Part shown: positions 23,849-35,877 of the stretch, in pieces
How positions within the stretch are numbered: the first letter of the stretch is position 1
Layout of the letters: each line of letters starts with the position of its first letter
Assembly (NCBI GenBank): GCA_015179045.1
Contig: WHUZ01000005.1
Span: 620,001 to 684,000 of the forward strand
Length of the DNA stretch: 64,000 nucleotides
DNA from: Kalaharituber pfeilii
Lineage: Eukaryota > Ascomycota > Pezizomycetes > Pezizales > Pezizaceae
Direction: 5' to 3'
Position numbers and translations under genes: made by a program
The notes under the pieces: generated by a model
Told to the model about the DNA's origin: nothing
What the model saw: the letters and a program-made list of their open reading frames with translations, nothing else
Database searches by the model: none

Positions 23849-24636
23849 CAGGTCAGACCTTGCTATAATGAATACATAAAACTCGGCCCTTTGTGTTCAC
23901 TATAGCAAGGGTTTCAGTATAGAAAATTGTGGAAAATTAGTCATATAGTCTTGGCAGCTGAGTTCATGAGTTCTTGCTGAGCTTGGCTACTAATTAAGAC
24001 TTACTAGTAATGGAAATAGCCACATTAAGAAATCAATTCGAATGGGGCGGTGGTAGTAGTGATGATTAGGAATGGAAATAGAAATGTAAGGAGCAGTGAT
24101 AGTGGGAGAAAAATATAAATCAAATAATATAGTGACCCGTAAAAGGTCTTGGGGATTAGGCTTGCATGATACACTTGCCCCAATATTGCCCAATCCCCAA
24201 GACTTTTCACGGGTCACTGTAGATTGACTTCCATAATCAGAGCTCTAACAGTCGAGATACCTACTAGCCAGCGGCGACACTTATACCAGCAAAATACCCG
24301 GAAGCAACAGACACTCACAACTTGGTTTAAACCAACCTCTAGTGCTTAGCGACATAGTTGCTGTTTTCTGGACTGCTCAAGAATCACTGGTGCGCAGGAG
24401 GCAAGGCAGTAGCAGGGGGGTTTCTATGGGTTTCATAAGCATCTTTTCATTATAGCAAGAACAATTTGTATGTAGATAAAAATAACTTCCTCTAGATTTT
24501 TTTTTCATTACACTATTTGATGTAATTTCATTATAGCAAGGTCAAATTGTATGGGGATGGAAATCTGAGAGCGTGGTGTGTTCATTATAGCAAAGTTTTC
24601 ACTATAGCGAGGTTCATTATAGCAAGGGTCTGACTG
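23849..24636. mobile_element. Non-autonomous pogo-like element (788 bp)
   Basis: Left end CAGGTCAGACCTTGCTATAA and right end TAGCAAGGGTCTGACTG are flanked by TA. Several copies of CACTATAGCAAG / CATTATAGCAAG lie within 200 bp of each end, as in other pogo/Tigger elements. The length is nearly that of the 16900-17692 element but the terminal and interior sequences differ, so these are two subfamilies. Confidence 0.8.
24131..24218. repeat. 88-bp hairpin element nested in the pogo-like copy
   Basis: Arms AGTGACCCGTAAAAGGTCTT and AAGACTTTTCACGGGTCACT, extended by GGGGATT/AATCCCC, are near-perfect inverted repeats about 30 bp long with a 27-nt loop. Probably a tiny MITE inserted in the larger element. 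Confidence 0.75.
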
Positions 24637-27004
24637 TACTCTACTATCGTAGGCAATTTATGGGTTATATAGAATCATATCCACGCAATAGTGCTGATTG
24701 ATGAAATGATGCTGAGCAGGGGTGCGTAAGTTTACTGGAACTGGCGACACCTCTAACCATATATACTGTGGAATTAATGTATGAGAGCCTAACCGGCAAA
24801 AAGTTCCATATGCAACCATGGAAGGAATCCAGTTAATTTGAAATTGGAATTGAAAGGACGTGATGGCATTACCCTGAGCTTGAACAAATGTCATGGGTCA
24901 ATGCAACTTTGCATGCATCTTAGTAGTGGTTATTATTTGGTTTCCCGGTTGAGAGATGCTTTGAGGATACAATTCAGGCAGTATTACTGATAACTTTCAG
25001 CCCCTTGATCTGTTATAGTTACTACATGCGATGTGTTGACATTTTTTTTTTCCCCGAAAATAAAGTTATCGAATTACATATGTCTAGATTTGCCTTGTCG
25101 TCATGCGATGCAATCAAGCCTTCTAATTATGAGCATTTTTTTAGCCTTAAAGCTGATGGGAAGTGGCGCAATACATACAAAGAAACATTATTAGCCCGGC
25201 AGCACTGGTACATACAATCTCAATTTGAATAGAAAGGTTAGATGATGGCATGATATCGATGCAGTTGATTGAGTGAGGAGGCCAGTGATTTGCAATAATT
25301 GACTCACATAGCCACCAGCACTCGAATAAAGCAGTTTACAAAGAGTATCAAGGCCGTTTATGCATGACCAGCCCACGAAGTTTGTGTTGACTCGTGAGAG
25401 TACTCCAGTATCGTGCAAGGCGGCAAGTCTGAAGCGCAATGAGAAAGCCAAAAGATATTACCCTGAGAAGAAAAGAAAGATGTTTCGTGACACGGGTTAT
25501 CCACTGGATTTGTCCTTCGTGGTAATGAAGCCCTAGCTAATTACCAGGCATATGATCACATATTGTCGAAAATATAATCGAGCTCAAAAAAGTATCTGCC
25601 ACCAGCATGGCCCCTCGGGCTGCAGTAGCTTTCCGTCAGCATACATTGAATACATACATTCAGCCGCTTCGAATGGACGGCGCGAACAAAAAGTACGAGT
25701 GTCAATTGGGGCGAAACTACCTCTCGATCCAAATTTCATCGCTATCAATGCTGTATCCACTCAAATGTGCGCATACATTTGAGTAGAGTATAATTGAACT
25801 CTGCCGAATTGAGGTATGTCTCAAGCCTGCGCAAACTTTTGAGCTGGTGACAAGTTTTCTTGGGGTCGGAAGACATGCGGCCAAGCCAGTCCCTCCCAAC
25901 TAAGTCGCGCCAACTTAGCTTCAAGGTTGACTGATATTGACTTGGTCTTAAGTTCCTGTGATCTCCTATTTTATTGATAATTTGTGATTTCTTCTTGAAG
26001 AGTGCTGAAAATATTCTCTATGAGAGAGAGAGGGGGGTGGGGGTGAGGAGGGTTAACTCCACCGCATGCCTCGCGACTTCAAGGGATACAGTATATAGCC
26101 ACGAAAAAACAAAGAAAGAAATAGAACCGTGAAAGAAATATCAAAGGAATATCCGGGGAATTCACGGACTATAATACATGGTAAGTTTGCACGGGGAACT
26201 TCAAAGGAATGGGAATTCAGGGTAATGCCGCAAAAGGTTCCACTGCTTAAGCACGGACATTACGACCGACTTTGGACATGCCTAAAAAATAGAGATATGT
26301 TTCACAGGGGCGCAAAACGATAATGTATTTTGCTGCATCATTTTATTTGTGAATATGGTATCATTATTTCATGGGTATATGTCTATCTAACTAAGGGACT
26401 AGGGAAAAAACAAGTGGTTGCACAAGCTCAATCATCATGTTTTGCTGACAAGTATAAGACAATGCAAAGTCCATATGTATCAGTATCTTAAATCTCGACT
26501 GCATATATATACTTGTATGTACTTGATGTGTACTATAACTCTGATCTCCACCCACTTCAGACAGAAAAGCCCATACTACACTACAACAGCTCTTCCAACA
26601 ACGACTAGTTCACCTATGCTCAACCCGAAGAAAATTGAATAAAGAAGAAAGGAAAAAACTCCATGAGTATTTACGCGACCACGCACTACGTTAGCGCAAA
26701 GACACGCATTGTTGGATCTCAACCGTCTGCATCTTAGCCAAGCGCGCGTTTGTATATACCATAAGCAAACACACACTCTCATCAAGAACAGAAGGCAGGC
26801 CGTCAAAAACACTTGATGTACCCAACTATTCGGAGAGAAGCTGAAGAACGAAATTGGAAATCAAAAAAAGAACAAAAACACCATCGATATTATCACAAAA
26901 GAGAAGAAGCAAACGCTATAAAAACCAACAAACGATGATAGAACATTCTTTCATCGACCATCCTGCCCACCTTCTGTTATTCCTGGTCCCCCTTCCATCT
27001 ATTC
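24637..27004. other. Intergenic region with 3' flank of the CxxC gene
   Basis: No supported gene. Minus-strand frames at 24658-24894 and 25191-25451 look faintly protein-like but have no motif. A GA-rich run lies near 26020-26050. The last few hundred bases are probably the 3' UTR of the gene ending at 27005. Confidence 0.4.
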
Positions 27005-30000
27005 CTACTCCAACTCCTTCCATCTAGCCTTCAACTGCGCAACCCTCGCCTCCATATCCCTTAACCTCGCATCCCCACCTGGACCCCACGGATCTCTATC
27101 CAACCTAATCCCTGCCCTTTGCGCATGCATTACTGCCATCTTCTCATCCTCCAGTGTTCTCATCTGCTCCCTCATATCCATATACGCGTTATACCGTCTG
27201 GACGATGCTTCCTGTAGCTCCTCCACGGCATCCTCAATCAGCATGTCTGGGTTTTGCTTCAAATCAATCAAACACCGCTCCAAGCGCTCCCGTTGGCTAG
27301 TTGAGTACAGGCTACACAGGAGGACCGTCTCATTTTCAGGGCCGTGGCCGAGCGCGCTGTCGCAGAGATGGGCGACTATACCCTCCGTGATGTCATCGAA
27401 GTAATCTTCCAAGGGCGTATCATTAATCAAGCCATGGTAACATTCCTCGCATGCTGTGATTGTTTCTCGCACGTCGTCGCCTGGGCTCGAGTACCAGCGT
27501 TGCCCGCCAGTTCCACCAGAGCCAGCGGAGGGCCTATATATTACTCCATCTCTGGCGCATGGGGTTAGCCGCGCCGATGCCCGCAGCCAGGCCACCAGGA
27601 GGAATAAGTCACGCTGATGTGTCGCTTCCAGGAGCTTGAAGAACATCTTCTGAAACCGCGCATGCGGCTGGCTTATCAAATCACATATGCGGAAACGGAT
27701 TCTTTCAAGTACTGTAGATGTTTGCACGGTCGATGTAGTCCTATGCAGAAGGCCCCCAGGGAGCACCCGATCGAATCGGTCTCCATATGTAGACGGTTTG
27801 ATGTATGTATGGAAGCATCGCGGACAGCATTCCATGAGCACATCGGCATCCTCGTCCGGCCCGTCAAACAAAACGTACCATTCCACTCCACCAAGGATCC
27901 CGGTTCTCACAGTATTCGGGTCCCCGAGAATATATCCCCTATCATTGCACGGCCGGAAGTGAAGACCCCACTCCGCGGCGCCCCAAAAAATGTCATACGT
28001 CTTTGCCTCCTTTGCCATAGACAGTGGGAACCTATATTCCATCATCGATAGGTGGCACTGCGGTTGTATCTCGTGCCCACTGACCCACATGTCAGTAAAC
28101 TCATGGTTTAAGCCAGCCGGAAAAATCATATCATAGTAGCATGTCTCGCAGACCATCAGATCAGCGTCCTTGCTCAGCCGCCGCGTACACTGATACCACC
28201 TCCGCCCCCCACTCAAAATCAGCGCTTGCGCACTATGTTCGTTCGTCATATTTCCTGGACACGGTTTTGCCTCTATCAGCCTCCATGCCGCCATCTTGAC
28301 AAAATAGTCCCAGTTCCCAGGTAATAATCCTGAAGCCGGCTGTGCGTTTGCCTCTTCAAGAAGGTGCTTCACAAGCATGTTGCTACCCACATCGCATACC
28401 CATGACGGCAACTCACCGCCGACCGTGGTTTTGTTTTGCCGGAGATACATTTCTATGGTAAAGGGCTGGAAGAACCGCACGTACGGGGATATGCATGCAT
28501 TTTGTGGCAAGAACCCAATCTTCTCTAGCGGGATACATATTGTACTATCGAGGTAATCCGCAAAGCACGCCTCGCATATCAAGAAGCTAGGCAGTTCCGG
28601 ACACATCCACCACCTTGGCCAATGACTCTGTTGCTCGTAGTTCAACGGCGGTTTGATCCCTGGTGGCCCCACACAAGGAATCAGATCCCCCCTCTTCTGC
28701 GCATACGAATAAAACACACTCGCATTCTGCTGATAATACCGGTCTCGCTGTTGCTGAAGCGCCTGTGTGTGGCACATGGTTTGCCATAGCTGCTTCGTCA
28801 GGTTCGAATGGAACATACATGCGCGCAGAACCGGTTTTTGGGCGGGGAGGCCGTTCAAAGGGGACTTGGGTGCCTCAATTTTGTTGAAGTGCGGAGCAAA
28901 TGGGGTTGGAAGGATGTACTTTTTGAAACAGCCTTCGCAGATAGTGAATTTTGGTGCAAATGGGGGATGGTACCATGTGCCCCATGGTATTGGCGTGCTT
29001 TCGGGACAAGGTGGGCCTGGCTGGGTCTCAGAAACCCAGATTGGTTGTGCCGGGGGAGGTGGGGGAGGAGCGTACGACAATGGTGATTGCTGGTATTGGT
29101 AGTTATACACGTGGTCTGCAGGTCCTACATGCGGATAATCTCCTGGATCAGGTGCAAGTGGAGGATGGTAACCTCCTGTAGCAGCGGCAGGGGAAGAGTT
29201 TGTGGAGCCATGTGGCGGAGTTGGTTTCGGTGATGTCGATAGTGGTGGATACCAAGCGGAGCCTGTGTTGTTGAACAATGCCGCCGGGCTAGAGGTTCTT
29301 TTCAGGTTTCCTGAAGATTGCAGATTGGGCGGGATTTGTGAGTAGGACCCTTGTGAATAGCTAGTTTGCATCTTGGGGGCAGTTCCAGAACTAATACTTC
29401 CTGGGGGGGTATAAGCGTACGGCGCAGGAGACCGTCTCTCACCCGCTTCCTTAATTTTGGATATAATTGGGTCATCGTAAGTGGAATCCGTACGCTGGGG
29501 ATTTGGAGTACGTGGGCCGCCACCGGGGGTAGATGCCCTGCTGTTCGGTGCCTCTGTCCTACTCTTGCTCGGCTGCCTTTTAGGAGTTGACGTTGTTTCC
29601 GAGGTTGGATTAGATTTTGGCGGAATATAGGAGTATTGCGAGGATTTCCGGCCTGTCGATGTCGGGGTAGGAGTAGTCGGGTCTTCTTGGGGATATCTAT
29701 ACGACGGTTTTCTTTGAGATGATGTAGCCGGAGGAGGTGTTTTGTTGTAATATGTTTGTGAATATGGAGCAGGAGTCCGTACATTTGCGGTAAGAATTGG
29801 GTCGTCGCGAATTTCGGTTGGTGATGTCGATGATTTTGTCCTTTCAAGATTCACTGCGGCGTATGGAGTTCGTATTCGATCTCCAATAATCTCTGGTGCA
29901 GTATCTGATACGGGTGACTCTTTTGACTCTTTTGATTCTTTTGACGGTTGACAGCTGTACGGTCGTCTTGTTTTTCCTTCCATATTCGAGCTTCCAGGAG

Positions 30001-30777
30001 TCGTATTCAGACCAGTTGGTATACGCGCCACTTGTTCTGGTTTTGGGGATGAATAGGTAGTAGCATATGCCCTACGTTCGCGGGGATCCATTTCAGGTAT
30101 CTCAGACTTCTTTTCCTTATCAGGAGTTGTTGGGGTTTGTGCTGATTTTGGCGCTGGCTCTTTCTTCCCCGATGACTTCTTCTCCGCCATCGCCGGCCTG
30201 CTCTGGTGTTGCTGTCGCGTTGCGTCCTTTTTCGGCTTCTGCCTCACCTCCTCCTGCTTTGCTTGATTATCCTTCTTTCCTTCATTTTGACTTCCGTTCC
30301 CCCCACTACCCGTTTCTCCAGACGGCATTGAAGTCTTGAAGCTCCCTGTATCCATCTCCGTCGAGCTCACCCACGACGAGCTCGAATTTCTGTCGATCAC
30401 GTCATCTTCATCGGGAACATCCTCCACCGTCGGCTGATACCGTGACCAATCTTTCTTCTGCTGCTGGGGCGGCGGGTTGTTTGACGATGAGGGCACTTTC
30501 TGTGTACCATTGTTGCAATTCCCGTTGTTTCCACTGCCATTGTTGTTGCTGTTGTTGATGTTTTTTGTAGGAGATTGAGGTGGGGCACTACTCCAACTAC
30601 CCCCACCCGCACCCAGAGCCGCTTCATTCCCATCCCCATGAAGCCACCCGAGCCCCTGCTCACTGGACTTCCGTTCGAATCGGCACCAAGATCCCTCCAT
30701 CCAGAACTGTTTCCCCCGCCTCCTTGTCCCGTTCCGTACCCATAACTTCCTCGATTGTTGCTGTCGCTCATCGCCAC
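27005..30777 (-). CDS. Large protein with disordered N-terminus and five CxxC[FY] repeats
   Basis: An uninterrupted frame of 1231 codons starts at 30700 (ATG). Upstream, in another frame, an ATG at 30777 or 30771 gives MSDSNNRGSYGYG and a Gly/Ser-rich stretch that runs to about 30625; one extra G there would fuse it to the main frame, so I extend the locus to 30777. Residues 1 to about 560 (numbered from 30700) are low-complexity Ser/Pro/Asn/Gln/Lys, probably disordered. Five motifs then recur about every 110-140 residues: ICEGCFKKYI (about 586), ICEACFADYL (708), VCETCYYDMI (850), ECCPRCFHTYI (959) and ACEECYHGLI (1082), most preceded by a WY/WW pair. A predicted coiled coil ends the protein (EELQEASSRRYN, MEARVAQLKARW). 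I do not recognise a named family; paired CxxC sites suggest metal binding across repeats. Confidence 0.75.
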
Positions 30778-33030
30778 TATGCTAGTGCGGTTGGCTCAAT
30801 AAGCACGCCTAGCAACCTCAAGGTAGTAGTATGAATATCGGAGATTAGTCCGCCCAGTTATTGAAGTAAATTGGATTGGATTTAATGGAGAGTTGAAAAT
30901 GCTTTATCTCTCGTGAACCAGCGGGAGTACCAGCTTTAATCAGCCAGCAGTCAGCGGACCAGTCACAGGAAGCCAGTCAATCGAAAAGTGCTGTGAGTGA
31001 ACAAGGCACAAGTGGCCAGCCAATCAGGATTGGCGAAGGAATTCTGAGTAAAGTCGGGAGGGCGGGAGGGAAATAAGAACAGGAGAACGTTAACCCAAAA
31101 GGATGAAAATAACCACAAGCAAGTAGCTTCAAAGCGAGAAAATGTGAACGCTCTATAGAACAGGCTTTCCTACCACAGGTTTCACGGTAAGGAAACTGTT
31201 CTATATGCCGCCACTGAGCATCGGCATGGAATCTCTCAGAGTTCGGATTAGTGGCGGTGCCTAGCTGACAATAATTGCGACGCTGCCCAAGACGCTGCCC
31301 CTCACTCTACTACGCTCGTGGTAGCCGTCCTGTCAGTCCATAACCACAACCCAAGCAAGTGTGCAGTGGTACGTACTCTACAACCACCTTGGGTGTACTT
31401 CTGCCTTTTGGTGGGGAGTTTGGTGGTGACTGACGTTCAAGCGTGCGCCAGGGATGCCTGCACGTGTGAGGACCAGCAAGCAGTGGGCGAGTGACTGAAT
31501 GCTTCAGTGGGTTTCCACTGCGATAGAAAGGTTTAGCGTCTAGCAGAGCAAATGAGCAATCAGACAAGATGCTGCTGTGCGTCGTATACGTAGTTCTTGA
31601 GGCCTTCCAAAACGCAAAACGGAGGGGGAAAAGGCACAGGCCGCATGCACCTATCTGCTGTGGAGTGCTATCGAGACTGGCTCTCTCTACAAGGCGTGGT
31701 GACACCTCCACCGCATGCGCCCCGCAGACAAATGTATGATATGTGCAAGTACCTCTGGAGTGGGGCATCCGAGAGGGCTGTCCTGTCCGGAGGGCTGTGA
31801 GACGAAGCACGAATGGTCTGCGCTGCACTCCATACGAAGAACGCAGGCAGCAGTGGCCACTTCATTCCCTTTCCGTTCTGATGCCACTGCTTCTCCTTTC
31901 CTGCCCTGCCCCATCTGCAGAGATGCTCCCCAGAACACGCACGACGGTCCCGAGGGGCACTCCCATGACGGGGTGCTTTGAGATGTGTTCTCGCGGCCCA
32001 GAAAACAGGAAAACACAAGATGCGTGCACAAAAATGCCTCTGCCTTAGCCAGCGAACCGGAGAATCCTCGAAAAGAAAACTAGACAGTTTCGGGCGCATC
32101 GTCATCACAACTCCCCCTCGTATATAGACTCGAACCCTTGCCGACCGCAGAAACCTGGCCGCAGAACCTAGCCCATGCAGCATTCCCATATGCATAGGTA
32201 TTGGATGCTCGTTCACTCGCAATTGCTGCTAGTGTTGGGATTGTTATCATAATCAGGAAGTTATATGAACTCCCACTTTCACCAAAGTACCAAGATTTGG
32301 ATTAAATCCTTCCATTGTGGCAAAACCTTCTTTCGCCAGTGCGGCTCTGCTGCATTTGCATAAAAACACAAAATAAACTTGTATCTCTTGCACATTGAAC
32401 GACGACATACGACGCTCTTGTTCCCTGGCATGAGACCATGCTAGAGATTTATCTGAGTATCAGCACAGAAACAGATAATTAAAAGTGGTGAGCAAAGTAT
32501 CTTTATTACTTGTAGCGTTTGGCGGTTGGACAGCGGCAGTTTCGAGTTTGAGACTGCAGCAATCTTGGCACCAGCTCTTCTGGGTGTTGTATATGTTTGG
32601 AAGAATTCAATTACCAGTACATGGAAGGCTAGAACTGAGTAGCCAAAGTAATTTATTGAAATCACATTTCGAATTTCTTTGCCTCCAAGCTCACCGTTGA
32701 ACTTCATACTGAAGTTCTGCAAACTAATCCTTGTGATACATAGCAGTCCACTAAATCGTGCCGTCAAATCTGCAAAGCCCAGCCCCAAGCAACAATTGGT
32801 GCTTAAGGGATAACTTTCGACATCTGATATTCCACCGAAAAAGTACCTTTGTCATTCTTGACGAACCTGCCACTGCCAACGAAAAGGTCGTTTTCAAGGC
32901 TCTTATACCTTACATCCCCAGTCTATTATGTCACAAAGAGTGAGCAGCCATGACAATTCCAAAGAATGACGAGGGAAGATTAATTTCGTTTATGGCACGA
33001 TTCAGGTTGGGGAACTATTCAGGTTGGGGA
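30778..33030. other. Intergenic region upstream of the CxxC gene
   Basis: No gene recognised. Overlapping frames on both strands at 31310-32222 reflect moderately high GC without stops and show no motif. It should contain the CxxC gene promoter and a small hairpin at 31154-31205. Confidence 0.4.
31154..31205. repeat. 52-bp imperfect palindrome
   Basis: TATAGAACAGGCTTTCCTAC pairs with GTAAGGAAACTGTTCTATA across a short loop. It lies about 380 bp upstream of the CxxC gene start. It may be a tiny MITE or a hairpin regulatory site. Confidence 0.65.
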
Positions 33031-33039
33031 ACTGGAAAG

Positions 33040-33944
33040 CACGAGCTTACCTGAAACTGCCCAAAGTTGACTGTAATCCTGACCGTCAGCCCAAGTTATC
33101 CGGCTTGGAAACGGATGGGATATTTGAACTGAATAACAGAGAGTTTAGATAGGGTAATTTTACTCACCAGCGTTGCCAAAGGGGACAGTGGATGCGTTTT
33201 CATGTCTTCCAAGACACAGAGTAATCTCTGGAGTAACGTTGACAATGCCAACAAATTTGAATAAAATTTGCTATTCGAAGTCATCGTTATTAGTCCTAGT
33301 ATCAGAATATGCCCCCTTGTAGATGCAGATCCAGCAAAGGGGCGAAAAGACGATGCAAAAGAGTTCGCTCTTACGGCATTATCATTTGTACTAGAACGTC
33401 CAATTCTGTCAAACTCTTGATTGTATTTATAAACATATTCAATGGTATAAACTTACGTGATCAACATCTTTACGTCAAGCCTAAACCTTTTATTGTCATT
33501 GTCAACGCTGATCCAGTCTTCACCCTCCATGACTGCCGATTCGAGCTTAGGACCAGAGAAGTTATGAACGGTAGTCACTCTACCACCAGTGACTCGAACA
33601 TAATTAAGGTTAGACCCGCTGGAGATTGTTCCTGTTCAATTGAATAAGAGAAGTGTTCTCAGTCTTGTGCTAGCATGTGTCTCGTACCAATTTCGACGGG
33701 TGGGTCAACATCGAACTGTGTATCCAAGCATTGTTAGCTATATCATGATAACAATTTATCATCTTTGTTTCGGTTATTTGTAAGTAAGGGAATAAAGTGT
33801 CTCCATAGTGTAACTACGAGCGGGGTTAGGGCCCAGGGTGACGACTCCACCTGGTGCGAGATTCGATTGAAGAGCTCTGGAATCCCATTTACTTACTACA
33901 AAGACAAAAGCCTTCTCGAGTCTCGGAAAACCTTCGACGGCCAT
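33040..33944 (-). CDS. DUF3237 (UPF0311)-like protein, 3' part uncertain
   Basis: Three exons join cleanly: 33944-33897 (MAVEGFPRLEKAFVFV), 33715-33688 (FDVDPPVEIG) and 33631-33457. The second join preserves a Gly codon. The result reads PVEIG-TISSGSNLNYVRVTGG, then HNFSGPKLESAVMEGEDWIS and RLDVKMLIT, which matches the DUF3237 plan: a pro-Val-x-x-Gly start, a GG-x-x-x-GP-x-L core, a G-x-DW motif and a D-x-(x)R strand. Further 3', TNDNA (near 33373-33388), HILILGLITMT (near 33275-33307) and FKYPIRFQAG (near 33115) fit the rest of the family order, but the GHILI block is out of frame by one G in a G5 run. So the C-terminal exons are only approximate. The function of DUF3237 proteins is not established. 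Confidence 0.6.
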
Positions 33945-35877
33945 TGTGTATGACAGCGTAAGTACTTATGCGAAAGTTTGTTGAGTCTGGAACTGGAGTG
34001 TAAGAGGGGTGATAGAATGGTTTTTAATAATGACTGTGAAGGTGTGAGCAACGATGGCGCAAGATTATTGTTTTAAATAGATTGTGGACTTGCTCAACCC
34101 CTCATCCAGCAGGATAACGCACTGTCAATCATGCTGGTGCACAATCCCAAACCACTCGGCACCATGAATTACAGTTACTAACAAGTGTAGACGCATTTGC
34201 CACGGCACCTTGGTCCATGAGGCACATTATCATCCGGTACCCCAGGTTGAGGTTAAGATGGTTCTCATAATTTATACTTGATTGATTGCACATGTAGATT
34301 CCAGACGGCCATCCGAAATCTGATTTCAGTTAAGTGTTTGGTGGAATGAGACATGTAAGCATTCAGTCCTGAGCTTGAGCAAGTAATGACTTACATGGTT
34401 CTTAGTATGTATGAGGCAGTCTCGAACCACGTATAAGGAGTACAGGCAACCCTGGTCCGACCTATTTTCTTCACTATAGCAAGTTTTCACTATAGCGAGA
34501 GGTCACACGCTGGTCCCCAAGAAGCCGGGGGTGAAAAAAACGGAAATTTTCAGTGTATGGTTCAGATCTCAAGTGCAAATTCAGTTTCTTATCAGACCGC
34601 CAGCATCACACCTCCTCAATGCCGCTTTGGACGTCCAGCTCTAGAGAGATGGAAGCTATGTTACACTCGCCAGGAAGCGGGACAGTGCCCAGGAGAAATG
34701 ACTTTGGAAGACTTCTGCAAATTATTTCCTAATCCCGATGGCAAGCCAACAGCACTATCTTCAATGTCTATGATATTAGCTGTCAGATACACTAAAAGTT
34801 TTTTCTCTCTTTTCTGTATTGAGATATCTTGTAGTCTCATGCCAAGACCCAGCTATAATCATTGGATATCATTGTGAAGAATCATGTGATGGAACAGTAA
34901 AAAGTACGTAATTACCAAAGCGCGTGACAAAGGAGGTTGGGCACGAGATGAGCAGCGTAAGTGCCGTAATGTGCGATTTGCATGTCCAAGGTGACGGATC
35001 GGAGCTCAGAGCGCAGCTTGGACAGTCGAGGATTTTCCAACGCGGACGTCGTCATAATGTTAGCATATGTAACAGTTTCGGCTCTTTCGAATCACGTGAT
35101 TGATAAAGTGTTGCAAGTTAATGAACTACTCCGAACTCGGTACTGAGTGACAATCTGGATCATAGCCTTAAAAAAAAGTAAAATACTACGAAAATAGAAA
35201 AGCAAAAACGTGAGCGCAACATCTGGGCCCTTGGGGGAGTTTACACTGGCGCAGGAAGTGTTACCACTGATTTCGTACCCAGTCGCTTTCGTCGTAATTG
35301 CTGAAAGAGACCAAAGCGTTGATCGCCATGTGGGGGCCACAACATCCTAATGTATCTATATTGCTATGAGATGGCGTGACTGACCTTTACTATATGTCAA
35401 GTACTTGAGTCGGTTGCAATGAAGTATACTGTACTACCCATACACTACCAGTGTCCGATCCCTAGAGCGTATGGACATGTACAGTACATTTGATCCATAA
35501 TTATACGAATTTGGACTTTTCAGCATTCCGGAAGCGAGTGCTTGGAGATCGAATTGCTACTACTATACTACCTATACCGACACTCAACCAGGACTAACTG
35601 GCAATTGAATGTGATTAAGCTTAAGTGGGCTGTTTATCTAGATATCGATAGTTCAATGAGTTGATTAATGACATCATTAACATTTTTTGACTGAAGTATT
35701 TATTACCTAGCGAAATGGTATTCTCGTTCCCAGCCCCAGGAGTGGCGTGTTATTGTTGAGGGTGGGCACAAGAGCAGCAAAATTAGAATGCCGGTACCAC
35801 CGGCTCGAAACTGAGTGGTACCTACGTGGAGTATATTAGACAGATGGCATATACACAAGTTGCAAAATCAGTCACTA
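33945..35877. other. Intergenic region with a solo pogo-type end
   Basis: No gene supported. Near 34470-34505 the pair TTCACTATAGCAAG / TTTCACTATAGCGAG resembles subterminal repeats of the pogo-like element at 23849, so a fragment of that family is probably present. A forward ORF at 34557-34877 has no recognised domain. Confidence 0.4.

Noticed and set aside
31310..32222. Minus-strand ORFs of 172 and 184 codons
   Set aside because: They overlap each other and several plus-strand ORFs; composition is irregular and no domain is seen.
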